NCBI RefSeq assembly: GCF_004010095.1
Contig: NZ_RRYD01000025.1
Location: 1-44,546 of the forward strand
Source: Lacticaseibacillus hulanensis
GTDB lineage: Bacteria; Bacillota; Bacilli; Lactobacillales; Lactobacillaceae
Direction: 5' to 3'
Length of the DNA stretch: 44,546 bases
Positions 6,671-13,999 of this stretch are shown here, piece after piece (position 1 is the stretch's first letter; each line of letters opens with the position of its first letter). A program made the translations under genes and the position numbers. The notes under the pieces were generated by a model. It ran no database searches. It saw nothing but the letters and a program-made list of their open reading frames with translations, and was not told where the DNA came from.

Positions 6671-6867
6671 ATTCCCAACGCTCTTGAAACAAGCGATCCG
6701 ATTGATAAAGAAATAATTAGTTTTGCGAAGGCCATGACGGTCGGGATGAGTGCTGAAGAGATACATCTGAAACCCACAGCGTGTTGTTAGACCTAGTGAG
6801 CGCAATAGACGGGTTGTACAAGGAACAACGTACTGAAGAAGGTGAACAAGATGGAACTGACGATTGA
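6671..6867 (+). pseudogene. Frameshifted remnant of a small early gene
   Basis: Two frames read like consecutive pieces of one protein. Frame 1 (6671-6790) contains DKEIISFAKAMTVGMSAEEI and ends at TAG. Frame 2 (from about 6775 to TGA at 6865-6867) reads HSVLLDLVSAIDGLYKEQRT. The second piece ends overlapping the next gene's start, as a real operon gene would. There is no good start codon with a ribosome site. Probably a gene that lost its 5' end and took an indel. Confidence 0.45.
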
Positions 6868-7192
6868 AGAGAAAGCCCAGAAGTGGGACCAGCTAATGGC
6901 TGTGTTTGGCCCGGTAATTACTGCAATGACCGGAGCACAGCAACCAGCCCAGGAACGTCCGCAGACGATGAATCTCACTGAAGCGCAACGCTTCTATGGC
7001 AAGTCTTATGAATGGTTCGTTGGACGTGCTGGCACACGCACGCGCAAAGGACGTGAAGGCTTCTTGAATCATTACCGGCAGGAGCTTGAAAACTGGGCGG
7101 TTGGGTACCCTGCTGAAGGCCAGACCGGCTACATGATTTACGCCGAGCATTTCTCTGAGTTCATGGAAAAGCACGGCACAGAACGCTACTAG
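6851..7192 (+). CDS. DUF771-like early phage protein
   Basis: A 113-residue protein. The C-terminal part (GYPAEGQTGYMIYAEHFSEFMEKHG) resembles the end of DUF771 proteins common in early operons of lactobacillus and lactococcus phages; the middle (KSYEWFVGRAGTRTRKGREGFLNHYRQEL) looks like a basic DNA-contacting helical region. The start chosen is ATG 6851, with AGAAGG about 8 nt upstream; a GTG three codons earlier lies within that site. Molecular role unknown. Confidence 0.65.
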   Translation: MELTIEEKAQKWDQLMAVFGPVITAMTGAQQPAQERPQTMNLTEAQRFYGKSYEWFVGRAGTRTRKGREGFLNHYRQELENWAVGYPAEGQTGYMIYAEHFSEFMEKHGTERY

Positions 7193-7203
7193 GAGGTGGC
7201 AAC

Positions 7204-7338
7204 ATGTTTCAACTGATTATGACGCACCGGCCGACGGTGGCATTAGTGTTGGTCGCATTCGTCGCAGGTATGGCACTATCCGACATTCTCAGCAATGGGT
7301 TCGCCGGATTCATGAAGCACATTGGATTAGAGAAATAG
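7204..7338 (+). CDS. Small membrane protein, 44 residues
   Basis: ATG at 7204 preceded by GGAGG, stop TAG at 7336-7338. It contains one hydrophobic helix at about 10-28 (PTVALVLVAFVAGMALSDIL) and a short amphipathic tail. It lies between the DUF771-like and DUF3102-like genes with tight spacing, so it is part of the early operon. No family recognised. Confidence 0.7.
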   Translation: MFQLIMTHRPTVALVLVAFVAGMALSDILSNGFAGFMKHIGLEK

Positions 7339-7350
7339 AGGGGATGCACA

Positions 7351-8229
7351 TTGAATGAAGTAGCACTGTCAGACAACCTGACAACCTTAACCACCGAGAT
7401 TAAGACATACCAGAACGTGGCCGGTTCAGCAATTTTTGAGATTGGTCGCCGTCTGATTCACGTAAAGGAGCACGACCTAGCTCACGGTGAGTTTGGCACG
7501 TTCCTGAAGACCGTTGGAATGGAGCGTCGCGAAGCACAACGTTTCATGAAGGTGGCTCGCGAATTACCAAATACGACAACGTTGGCGCATTTAAGTAACC
7601 AAGCGTTGTATCTCATCGCCAGCATCCCTGAAGAAGAACGCGACAGGCCCCAAGAATTGTCTAACGGGGATGTCAAGAAACCGAAGGACATGACGGTTCG
7701 CGAACTGCAAGAAACCAAGAAAAAACTGAAACAACGCGAGAAAGAAATTAGCAATCTGTTTGCAGAGAACGAGGCCCTGAAGAATCAGGAGCCTGAACGC
7801 GTTGAAATTCCGGTTGAGGTTGAACCAGCTGATTACAAGAAGACCAAGCAAGACAAGGACTTTCTGTATAAGGCGAACAAGCGTCAGAAGGAACAGATTG
7901 ATGAGTTGGAGCAGAAGCTTCAGCAGTATCAAGAAGGCTCCGAGCAGTTCAAGAAGATTCAGCAGCAGATTACTGAAGCCCAAAGCAAAAAGCAGTCTAT
8001 CATTCGTCAAGCGGCGGCAGTCGGGAATATTTACGACTGGAAGGGCAAGCTTGACGAAGTAATAGATCAGGCATCGCCAATGCTATATAAGGCCGACATT
8101 GAGGAACTTGACGCCGATGATCCTGCATTTAAGACAATCAAGCACGCGTATGACCACCTTGCAACGCTGACGTCTGAACTGGGGCAAGTGCTTAACGCAG
8201 TGGAAGGAGGAATGATTATTAATGGCTGA
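7351..8229 (+). CDS. DUF3102-like coiled-coil protein
   Basis: A 292-residue early protein. The N-terminal 100 residues (IFEIGRRLIHVKEHDLAHGEFGTFL, then ERREAQRFMKVA) match the pattern of DUF3102 proteins found in phages and plasmids of Firmicutes. Residues about 115-225 form a long, charged coiled coil (ELQETKKKLKQREKEISNL and following), then a helical tail. The start is TTG 7351 after GAGGGG. It overlaps the next gene by 8 bp, indicating coupling. A DNA-related role is often assumed for the family but is not shown here. Confidence 0.75.
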   Translation: MNEVALSDNLTTLTTEIKTYQNVAGSAIFEIGRRLIHVKEHDLAHGEFGTFLKTVGMERREAQRFMKVARELPNTTTLAHLSNQALYLIASIPEEERDRPQELSNGDVKKPKDMTVRELQETKKKLKQREKEISNLFAENEALKNQEPERVEIPVEVEPADYKKTKQDKDFLYKANKRQKEQIDELEQKLQQYQEGSEQFKKIQQQITEAQSKKQSIIRQAAAVGNIYDWKGKLDEVIDQASPMLYKADIEELDADDPAFKTIKHAYDHLATLTSELGQVLNAVEGGMIING

Positions 8230-8623
8230 CAACGAAGTGGTTACTATTCACCCCGGTGGCGGGGTGACTAAGGCGCTGGGCAAGCAGGTTGACCAGCTCA
8301 GTCGAAAGTTTGGTGAGCTGATGCAGCGGATGGATGACATTGAGAATACCGCACCAATTCGACAGTATCAGGATCATCTGTTAGAGCAGTCGCGACGCAA
8401 ACGAGTAGTTAAACTGCTGGGTGGCAAGGAGTCCAAAGCGTATGCTGACACCGCCGTTCGTGCTTCAGCGTTCCGTTCCATCATGATTGAGTACCGGCGC
8501 AAGTTCGGCGTTGCAGCATACCAGGACACCCCAAAAAAGGAGTTCGACCGGGCGCAGCACTTCTACGCTAACTGGGAACCAGATTTTGAACTATACGAAC
8601 GCATTCAAAGCGCAAACGAGTAG
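8222..8623 (+). CDS. ORF6C-domain protein
   Basis: A 133-residue protein. After a short N-terminal helical part (KQVDQLSRKFGELMQRMDDIE), residues about 45-125 (QSRRKRVVKLLGGKES, RSIMIEYRRKFGV, FYANWEPDFEL) resemble the ORF6C domain usually found at the C-terminus of phage antirepressors. Here no N-terminal Bro or AntA/AntB domain is present, so the domain stands alone. A role in early gene control or replication is inferred. The start ATG lies inside the previous gene's end. Confidence 0.7.
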   Translation: MADNEVVTIHPGGGVTKALGKQVDQLSRKFGELMQRMDDIENTAPIRQYQDHLLEQSRRKRVVKLLGGKESKAYADTAVRASAFRSIMIEYRRKFGVAAYQDTPKKEFDRAQHFYANWEPDFELYERIQSANE

Positions 8624-8633
8624 GATGAACAAC

Positions 8634-8867
8634 ATGGCTAGGATTGATGAGCTTGCTGAAAAAAGCTATCTTCAGGGCTTTACAGCGGGGCGATTAAGAG
8701 AAATCAGCGCGGTAGAAGACATTATAAGTCACGTGCGTGATCCGTATGTGATGGCAGTCTTACTCGGCGAGGATAAGGCAGCTGAAGGGAAGGCCGGAAT
8801 TGAAGCTTTGTCTAAGTTCCGTGAAGCATTGACTAAGGAGCGTGAAAAAATTGAGCAGCAAGTTTAG
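8634..8867 (+). CDS. Hypothetical early phage protein, 77 residues
   Basis: ATG at 8634 with an AGGA site 8 nt upstream; an in-frame ATG at 8625 overlaps that site. The predicted protein is helical and charged (ARIDELAEKSYLQGFTAGRL, ending TKEREKIEQQV), without membrane segments. It overlaps the following gene by 17 bp. Not recognised. Confidence 0.6.
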   Translation: MARIDELAEKSYLQGFTAGRLREISAVEDIISHVRDPYVMAVLLGEDKAAEGKAGIEALSKFREALTKEREKIEQQV

Positions 8868-9090
8868 CCCACAGGAAATTCAGTTTGACGTTACGACCGC
8901 TTACGCATGGGCTGCACGCGAATCCGTTAAAGATTACTTACACCGGCGGGGCATCGCGGGCACGGTCGCAGTTGAGCAGGAATACGCGGACGATGAGGAG
9001 TGCATTCTCACCGTGCGCCTGCTGAACACGAAGACCATGCGTGATGAACTTCAGAACGAAATTTCAGAACACTTTGATTTCATTGCGTGA
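8851..9090 (+). CDS. Hypothetical early phage protein, 79 residues
   Basis: The start chosen is TTG 8851, 10 nt after AAGGAG; a GTG at 8842 is in frame but lies on the ribosome site. The protein is acidic and mixed alpha/beta (QFDVTTAYAWAARESVKDYL, then CILTVRLLNTKTM). It is the last gene before a 180-bp non-coding gap. Not recognised. Confidence 0.6.
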   Translation: MSSKFSPQEIQFDVTTAYAWAARESVKDYLHRRGIAGTVAVEQEYADDEECILTVRLLNTKTMRDELQNEISEHFDFIA

Positions 9091-9100
9091 AAAACTGCAC

Positions 9101-9182
9101 AAAAAAAGTCATTGGCGAGGGGCCAACGACTCTGATTGCTTACGGATAAGGTAATCGTAGTCTCTAACCCGTAATTCGTCAA
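9101..9182 (-). promoter_or_regulatory. Leftward promoter-terminator pair in the gap before rep
   Basis: Minus-strand TTGACG (9182-9177), 17-bp spacer and TACGAT (9159-9154) predict a start near 9147. Reading left, stem GTCGTTGGC / GCCAATGAC (one mismatch, 9130-9108) runs into seven Ts (9107-9101). The predicted transcript is about 45 nt and contains no gene. The rest of the gap (to 9270) holds only a small CCTC/GAGG hairpin near 9198-9209. A replication origin here is possible but not recognised. Confidence 0.45.
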
Positions 9183-9270
9183 CGGCTATTTTTTAGGCCT
9201 CAAATGAGGTTTTGGGTGCTTGTTATAGGTAATAAGATTCTGACGTTACTGGTGAAGAGAGGTAGCAAAG

Positions 9271-10086
9271 ATGAAGTATGTTCGTGAGAAGCGGGTTGTT
9301 GTGGGAGATGGCTATCAGGAAATAGACATATTCACACGTGACACTGCTCAGGATGAACCGATTCGTAGAGGCAAGCGGAAACGTAAGCAGAAGGTTACCG
9401 AACCGAAGCAGGCTAATTTAAACGAAAAGAATAGCAAGCGATACCTGGTGCAATTAGCAAACGGGAACTTTCATGAGGGCGACCTGTTTGTGACCCTCAC
9501 ATACAATGATGACCACCTTCCAAGCACGATTGAGGAAGCCGAGCACCACGTAACCTTGTTCATTCGGCGAGTGAAGGCTAAACGTAAGAAGCTAGGTCTA
9601 CCAGACCTCAAATATATCCTGGTTACCGAATATCAGTTAAACGAAGATGGAACGATTCGGATTCGTCCACATCATCACTTGCTGATGAATGGCATGGATC
9701 GGGACACACTCGAAGGTCTCTGGAAGGAAAAACGACAAAAGTTAGGCAAGCCGGATGCACAACGCATTGATCCCGATTTAGACAAGGAACACAACAAAAT
9801 TGAGGGACTAGCACGGTACATGGTTAAGGCACCAAAGGGTAAAAAGCGTTGGAGTTCATCACGTAATCTTCAGCGCCCAGTTGAGACTAAGAATGACCAC
9901 AAGTACAGCAAGAAGAAGGTACGCGAAGCTGCTGAAGACCCAGCCAAGGGTTATGTGATGTTTGAAAAGGAATACGGCGATGAGTGGGAGATTGTGGCAC
10001 CCATCCAGTATGTAATGAACGAACTCACTGGCGAGTGGGGCGCATACCTCAAAATGTGGAAAAAGAAAGAGTGCATAAGGAGTTAG
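9271..10086 (+). CDS. HUH-type replication initiator (Rep)
   Basis: A 271-residue protein resembling rolling-circle initiators of the ORF2/G2P type. Motif 1 is FVTLTY at 73-78. Motif 2 is RPHHHLL with His134 and His136, the metal-binding HUH pair. Motif 3 has Tyr183 and Lys186 in YMVKAPK, the likely nicking tyrosine. Such enzymes nick an origin and stay covalently bound to the 5' end. The N-terminal 55 residues are very basic (RRGKRKRKQK). Start ATG 9271 after GAGAGG. No helicase, helicase loader, SSB or recombinase gene is seen nearby, so this may be the only phage-encoded replication protein. Confidence 0.75.
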   Translation: MKYVREKRVVVGDGYQEIDIFTRDTAQDEPIRRGKRKRKQKVTEPKQANLNEKNSKRYLVQLANGNFHEGDLFVTLTYNDDHLPSTIEEAEHHVTLFIRRVKAKRKKLGLPDLKYILVTEYQLNEDGTIRIRPHHHLLMNGMDRDTLEGLWKEKRQKLGKPDAQRIDPDLDKEHNKIEGLARYMVKAPKGKKRWSSSRNLQRPVETKNDHKYSKKKVREAAEDPAKGYVMFEKEYGDEWEIVAPIQYVMNELTGEWGAYLKMWKKKECIRS

Positions 10087-10088
10087 AC

Positions 10089-10268
10089 ATGGAAAAGACG
10101 ATTTACTACAAGGCAGTCATGGAGACCGGCCAGAAGTTCGAAGGGCTTGCACTGCACACCAACATAGCTGATGGGGCACTGCTCATTGATCGCATTGATG
10201 GGCGCGAGTTGAAGCTGCTGTTAACCAAGGTGAAAGACTTGAAATTAGAACCGAGGTGGGCGAAGTGA
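10089..10268 (+). CDS. Hypothetical phage protein, 59 residues
   Basis: ATG at 10089 with AAGGAG upstream, directly after rep. The short protein alternates strand-like segments (TIYYKAVMETGQKFEG, then LKLLLTKVKDLKLE). No motif recognised. Its end overlaps the next start by 4 bp. Confidence 0.6.
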   Translation: MEKTIYYKAVMETGQKFEGLALHTNIADGALLIDRIDGRELKLLLTKVKDLKLEPRWAK

Positions 10269-10483
10269 TTAAGCCAAAGCACACAGCCAAGGCACGGGCG
10301 CCGAAGCGGGCACACATGCTGAAGTACTGGGAACCAGACACGCAGGCCTTTTACAGCGACACTCAGCAGGTAATGGTGCAGTATCTGGGCACAGGCAGTT
10401 GGAAGCAAATTTATTACGGCAACGGCACCAACGCGGTGCGGTATTCAGGAAGGATGGATGACGATGCACGAGTTTTTAATTGA
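10265..10483 (+). CDS. Hypothetical basic phage protein, 72 residues
   Basis: The start is GTG 10265, 8 nt after GAGG; an in-frame GTG at 10256 lies on the ribosome site. The N-terminus is strongly basic (KPKHTAKARAPKRAH), the rest aromatic and strand-like (WKQIYYGNGTNAVRY). It may bind nucleic acid by charge alone; no family is recognised. Overlaps the next gene by 20 bp. Confidence 0.55.
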   Translation: MIKPKHTAKARAPKRAHMLKYWEPDTQAFYSDTQQVMVQYLGTGSWKQIYYGNGTNAVRYSGRMDDDARVFN

Positions 10484-10691
10484 CCTAGGGGTTAGGATTC
10501 GTCAAGCACGTGAGCACGCGCACATGACACAGGATGAACTTGCTGAAGCAATGGGCGTCACGTCTCAACGGGTGATTATGTGGGAACACGGGCGTACTCG
10601 CTTGCACATTGACCAGGTTGCACGCATAGCACAAGCAACGGACCGCGCCATGTGGTTACTGGTGCCAGACTGGGATGGGAGTGAAGACTAA
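10464..10691 (+). CDS. XRE-family HTH regulator, small
   Basis: A 75-residue protein that is almost entirely one Cro/CI-type helix-turn-helix (about 10-60: IRQAREHAHMTQDELAEAM, VTSQRVIMWEHGRTRL). It is encoded well away from the genetic switch, between rep and the late-control genes, so it may act on middle or late genes rather than on lysogeny. The start at ATG 10464 is preferred on spacing from AAGG; ATG 10458 is also possible. It overlaps the next gene by 1 bp. Confidence 0.75.
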   Translation: MHEFLIDLGVRIRQAREHAHMTQDELAEAMGVTSQRVIMWEHGRTRLHIDQVARIAQATDRAMWLLVPDWDGSED

Positions 10692-11104
10692 TGGCAAAAC
10701 ATGAAATTGACGTAGACAAGCTGCTGAAAGTTGCCAACTCCTATGATACTGTTGGCGAAATGTTGGAGCAGCTCAGCAATAGTGACCGCGCAATTGTCTC
10801 TACTTTTCTTCAGCGTTTGAGCGACACTAACACAAAGTTTGAAGTTCAGTTGTGCTCTAGGTCTGAACAAAAAATTGTGAGTCTTATGAGTCAGGGCATG
10901 TGTTTAAAGCACCAACTGGAAGAGCTTAAAGAGCAGCATACCGATTACACAGAAAAAGCTCGTCAATTGGCTTCAAAAGGAGACTTTGAGCAGGCATCGC
11001 TGGTGGAGATTCAGGCAAGTCAAAACATCATGCTCCAAAAAACACTGACGGCACAGGTGGAACTGCTCAACCGCCGCATTACGGAGGTGCGAAACAATGA
11101 CTGA
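10691..11104 (+). CDS. Hypothetical helical phage protein, 137 residues
   Basis: Start ATG 10691 sits in TAATGG, overlapping the previous stop. The sequence is almost all helix, with a coiled-coil-like second half (GMCLKHQLEELKEQHTDYTE, then NRRITEVRNND). No catalytic or membrane motif. Overlaps the next gene by 8 bp, so it is part of a coupled run of small genes. Confidence 0.6.
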   Translation: MAKHEIDVDKLLKVANSYDTVGEMLEQLSNSDRAIVSTFLQRLSDTNTKFEVQLCSRSEQKIVSLMSQGMCLKHQLEELKEQHTDYTEKARQLASKGDFEQASLVEIQASQNIMLQKTLTAQVELLNRRITEVRNND

Positions 11105-11375
11105 TTCACAAGTAGAGGCAGAACGTGAATGGACGCTGAAACATCCCGTGCGCTCACGTCTTCAGCAGGTTCAGGAAGAGCTGCGCATACATGAAAGCAA
11201 GACTGAACGTCTAGGCAAGTTCATCACGGCGGAGCATCGAAAAGATATTCCGTTGCGTGAATATATAGCGATGGCTGATCAGTATCAGGGCATGTTGCGG
11301 ATGCGAGACGCTTTACGTGTGCGCGTCAAGCTCATGACGGAAAGGGCAAAGGCGGAAGATGAAAAAATCGGATAA
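11097..11375 (+). CDS. Small helical phage protein (crAss001_48-related pattern)
   Basis: A 92-residue all-helical protein with the pattern RLQQVQEELRIHESKTERL, FI, then QYQGMLRMRDALRVRV. This resembles a widespread family of small phage proteins in which two helices hold a conserved Q..M.Y/R..L motif (crAss001_48-related). Molecular role unknown. Its ATG overlaps the upstream gene and its end overlaps the next gene. Confidence 0.5.
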   Translation: MTDSQVEAEREWTLKHPVRSRLQQVQEELRIHESKTERLGKFITAEHRKDIPLREYIAMADQYQGMLRMRDALRVRVKLMTERAKAEDEKIG

Positions 11376-11568
11376 GCGCTTTTACTTGATTGCTATTGGC
11401 CTCAATCTAATCGCGAGTATCACATGGGCACTTTCTCTCGGAATGGATTTAGCGATTGGCGCGGAAACCAAACAAATTGTGTGGGACGTTATTGGGATTG
11501 TTCTGGGCGTTGTATTGATATTGGCGCTGAGTACCTTTTCCCTGGGAATAGGTGACCGACATGAGTGA
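11359..11568 (+). CDS. Small two-helix membrane protein, 69 residues
   Basis: ATG 11359, close behind GGCGGAAG. Two membrane helices are clear: about 9-29 ([20 protein letters not shown]) and 40-62 ([20 protein letters not shown]). Both ends are charged. Such proteins are common in early operons, and nothing here shows the role. Confidence 0.65.
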
Positions 11569-11821
11569 ACAAACAATTGAGCAGGAACCACATGATTTCT
11601 GGTGGGGCACACCGGTGCAGGTCAAGGAACCAGGAACGATTGGCGACAAGCATCACAAGCTTCAAATGGGCATCGCCATCAAGTTCATCGGTAAGCAGGC
11701 CGGATGGGGCGGACGTGGCCGTGGTTCATCACTAGTCCGTGTCTGGTTCGCTGACACCAATAAGGTTCAGGATGTATTCCTTGCTAACATCCGCAAGTAT
11801 CCTATCAAACGCAGAGCATAA
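11561..11821 (+). CDS. Hypothetical phage protein, 86 residues
   Basis: Start ATG 11561; a GTG three codons upstream overlaps the AGG site. The protein starts acidic ([15 protein letters not shown]) and becomes basic (RKYPIKRRA), with a Gly-rich loop ([10 protein letters not shown]) and a strand-like stretch VRVWFADTN. No family recognised. Its TAA opens the A run of the hairpin at 11820-11846. Confidence 0.55.
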
Positions 11822-11877
11822 AAAAAGCGCGCCAGCACTGGCACGCATGGGTAATAGTTCGATAACTAATTATACCA
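11820..11877 (-). promoter_or_regulatory. Leftward extended -10 promoter and terminator, gene-free
   Basis: The minus strand carries TGGTATAAT (11877-11869), a perfect extended -10. About 16 nt past the expected start near 11862 comes stem GCGTGCCAG / CTGGCGCGC (11846-11827, one mismatch, 2-nt loop) and seven Ts (11826-11820). The predicted RNA is about 43 nt. The arrangement mirrors the element at 9101-9182: both sit just after a rightward stop codon. Confidence 0.5.
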
Positions 11878-11887
11878 TGCGAGGGGT

Positions 11888-12715
11888 GTGAAGGCGTTGC
11901 TGAAGAACGAAACAATTGAGCGATTAGCCACGTATCAGACGCTAACCGTAGAATCCCACAAGCTTGCTAATTGCCTGCACGTTAAGGATGCAGACGCAAT
12001 GGCGGACTTGCTGACCGAATTAATGACGCACCGACTGAAAGACTATGATGATGACCAGGTGACACAGGCGATTGCTAGCGATGACATGGCGTTTAGTTTC
12101 AAAATAATTTATTCGCGCCGTGACATGTTGCGCAAGCACTTCCGAGAGAAGAAGCGGAAACTTCAAGCACAGCGCCAACTGGAATCTTCAGGATACGTTG
12201 ACACGATTCGACTTGAGTCGGGGACACGGACGCCTGACGATGTTGACCAGGCTGTTGAGATGATTCCGCATCTGTTTGCCAGCAAGAAGACCCAAGAATT
12301 CACACGCCTAGTATTGGAGCACGGCAAGGCGCACACGATGAAGCTGATGGGCCTGACTGATAAACAGTTCCGCACGAAGCTGGTGGCAGCAGAAAAATAT
12401 TGCACACGTCACCGCGAGAAGATTTGGGGACTGATTCAAACGCGTAAGGATGAAGAACTCATGAGTGAGATGAATTGCTTGATTGAGCTTGACCACTTGC
12501 TGGCACAGAAGTCATACACAGATGTTTCAACGCAGATTTGGATTGACCAGTATCGTAACTATGCTGAAGATTTGGTTGGCGAACTGCCTGGTATCAGTAA
12601 CCAGAGTATGTTGCTCAACGACTTTCCGCACGCACCGCTGCATGATCGTTATCGTTTGGTTAATGAGGTGGCTGACCGGCTGACGTCGATTGAACACCGC
12701 ATAGTGAGGATGTGA
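11888..12715 (+). CDS. Putative phage late transcription regulator
   Basis: A 275-residue protein at the position where lactobacillus phages usually encode their late-gene activator, just before HNH and terminase. Residues about 30-95 (DLLTELMTHRLKDYDDDQVT, MAFSFKIIYSRRDMLRKHFR) recall a sigma-like region-2 fold. Residues about 130-175 (EFTRLVLEHGKAHTMKLMGL, TDKQFRTKLVAAEKY) look like a helix-turn-helix. The C-terminal third is helical. The start is uncertain: GTG 11888 is close to GAGGGG, and TTG 11897 is in frame. Late activation is inferred from position and fold pattern only. Confidence 0.5.
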   Translation: MKALLKNETIERLATYQTLTVESHKLANCLHVKDADAMADLLTELMTHRLKDYDDDQVTQAIASDDMAFSFKIIYSRRDMLRKHFREKKRKLQAQRQLESSGYVDTIRLESGTRTPDDVDQAVEMIPHLFASKKTQEFTRLVLEHGKAHTMKLMGLTDKQFRTKLVAAEKYCTRHREKIWGLIQTRKDEELMSEMNCLIELDHLLAQKSYTDVSTQIWIDQYRNYAEDLVGELPGISNQSMLLNDFPHAPLHDRYRLVNEVADRLTSIEHRIVRM

Positions 12716-12719
12716 GAAT

Positions 12720-13241
12720 ATGCCAAGAGTTCATGAGTGTGGTATTACCAACTGTCACAAGGTTATTCCAATGGGACAGCGCTATTGCAGGCAGCACTGG
12801 GAAGTTATGCGGCAAAGGCATCCAGTACCTGACACACCGCTTAGCCGGTCACTTGCGGCAGCCACTAAGGCACTGAGGTCAGCCGCCAATCAGAAGTACA
12901 ATGCTACTGGCCGAGACCAGGAAGCCAACGCCTTCTATCACAGCAAGCAGTGGCGACCAGTCAGAGACCACGTGTACAGTCGCGACATGGCTACGTGTCA
13001 GGCCTGTGGTGAGGTTGTGAAAGACCGCAAACTAGTTGACCACATCATACCGCGAAGGCTATGCACGTGGACGCAGGCGCTTGACCCGAGCAACCTATGG
13101 ACGTTGTGCTATCGGTGCCATACCATCAAGACTGAGCTAGAACAGCACATAGCTGCTCAGCCCAACGGTGATACTAAGCTGATGCACCTGAGCTGTGAGT
13201 GGTGGGCGAAGGTGATACGCGAGCGAATACACACAAAATAA
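12720..13241 (+). CDS. HNH endonuclease, packaging-associated
   Basis: A 173-residue protein with an N-terminal zinc-finger-like set (Cys7, Cys12, Cys23, His26) and a C-terminal HNH domain: Cys93/Cys96 (CQAC), Asp107-His108 (LVDHIIP), Asn125 and Cys130/Cys133/His134 (CYRCH). In cos-type phages of the HK97 group, an HNH protein encoded just upstream of terS assists terminase in cutting cos, so a packaging role is likely. ATG 12720 closely follows the late-regulator stop. Confidence 0.88.
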   Translation: MPRVHECGITNCHKVIPMGQRYCRQHWEVMRQRHPVPDTPLSRSLAAATKALRSAANQKYNATGRDQEANAFYHSKQWRPVRDHVYSRDMATCQACGEVVKDRKLVDHIIPRRLCTWTQALDPSNLWTLCYRCHTIKTELEQHIAAQPNGDTKLMHLSCEWWAKVIRERIHTK

Positions 13242-13243
13242 TG

Positions 13244-13272
13244 AACAGCCTGGGGAAACCTGGGCTGTTTTT
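13244..13272 (+). terminator. Terminator after HNH gene
   Basis: Stem AACAGCC (13244-13250) with GGCTGTT (13263-13269), an inner GG/CC pairing, and a T run from 13268. It closes the early/middle block ahead of the terminase genes. Confidence 0.8.
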
Positions 13273-13465
13273 GTGTTTTCGTTCAGAAATTCCGGCGCGA
13301 TTGACGTTAGAGATGTGTAAAAGTGAATTACTTTTGAACAACGAAATTGAACCCCCGCCCCATACAAACGCCGGAAGAGCGCCATAACAATGGAGCCTTC
13401 TTGCGAAAAAATTCCGTAAAGTCGGAAAGTTTGGGGGAGGGGGGCCTCAGAAAGGATGACGCAAA
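13273..13465. other. Non-coding region before terS, candidate cos region
   Basis: It holds copy 1 of the late-region repeat (13286-13314), a hairpin AAAAGT/ACTTTT (13319-13335), a dyad TTCCG/CGGAA (13412-13427) and C-rich and G-rich tracts (13350-13359 and 13433-13444). cos normally lies just upstream of terS in related phages, so this is the best place for it, but the cut site itself cannot be recognised. A late promoter would also be expected here; none is clear. Confidence 0.45.
13286..13314 (+). repeat. Late-region 29-bp element, copy 1
   Basis: Matches copies 2 and 3 at 24 of 29 positions, including ATTCCGGC and TGACGTTAG, and agrees with copy 2 for three further bases (GTG). Followed directly by a small hairpin. 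See copies at 15906 and 26048. Confidence 0.75.
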
Positions 13466-13999
13466 ATGATGGGACGACCACGCAAGCTGACGCTCGATGA
13501 AGACGCCCGGCCGGAGCAACGTGAACTGACGAAGAAAATGGTTGAAAAGCAAAAAGACCAGGGCAAGCTACCATTGAGGCCACCAACCTACTTGAAGGGT
13601 TTTGCCCGCAAGGCTTGGAAGACAATTGTACCGATGCTGAACGAGACGGCAATTGTTTCAGCGGCCGACGTGTACACGGTGCGCCTGCTGTGTGAGCAAT
13701 TAGAAATGGAACAAAAGGCGTATCTGGAAATTCAGGAGAATGGGATTCAGACGAAAATCTTCAAGACCGTGGTGACACCGCTTGGTGAGGTCAAAGGCAA
13801 GGACTTTGTTGGCTACCGGCGCAATCCGTCGACATTAATTTTGAGTGACGCCACTGCAAAGATAAAAATGCAGTGTGACGCCTTGGGACTCACCCCACAG
13901 AGTCGCGCCAAGATGCTCGACCTACTGAAACCCGATGATGGTGCTGAGGAAACGGTGGCTGACCTGATTGACAATGCTACTAAGGGGGATGATTTCTAG
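13466..13999 (+). CDS. Terminase small subunit, P27 family
   Basis: A 177-residue protein that would bind the packaging site and hand DNA to the large subunit. The basic N-terminus (MGRPRKLTLDEDARPEQREL), the core (LKGFARKAWKTIVPMLNE, ADVYTVRLLCEQL) and the C-terminal part (DALGLTPQSRAKMLDLLK) match the P27-type family. ATG 13466 (or 13469) follows AAAGGA. The stop TAG shares its last base with the start GTG of the large subunit. Confidence 0.92.
   Translation: MMGRPRKLTLDEDARPEQRELTKKMVEKQKDQGKLPLRPPTYLKGFARKAWKTIVPMLNETAIVSAADVYTVRLLCEQLEMEQKAYLEIQENGIQTKIFKTVVTPLGEVKGKDFVGYRRNPSTLILSDATAKIKMQCDALGLTPQSRAKMLDLLKPDDGAEETVADLIDNATKGDDF

Noticed and set aside
8876-8895. A fourth copy of the late-region 29-bp element (TTGACGTTA)
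   Set aside because: Only 9 bp agree, the spacing to the ATTC part differs, and it lies in coding sequence; consistent with chance.
9091-9270. Calling this gap the replication origin
   Set aside because: It precedes rep and has hairpins, but no iterons or nick-site motif can be identified with confidence.
13137-13652. Leftward frame of 171 codons across HNH end and terS start
   Set aside because: Overlaps two well-supported genes and the non-coding gap; no ribosome site.
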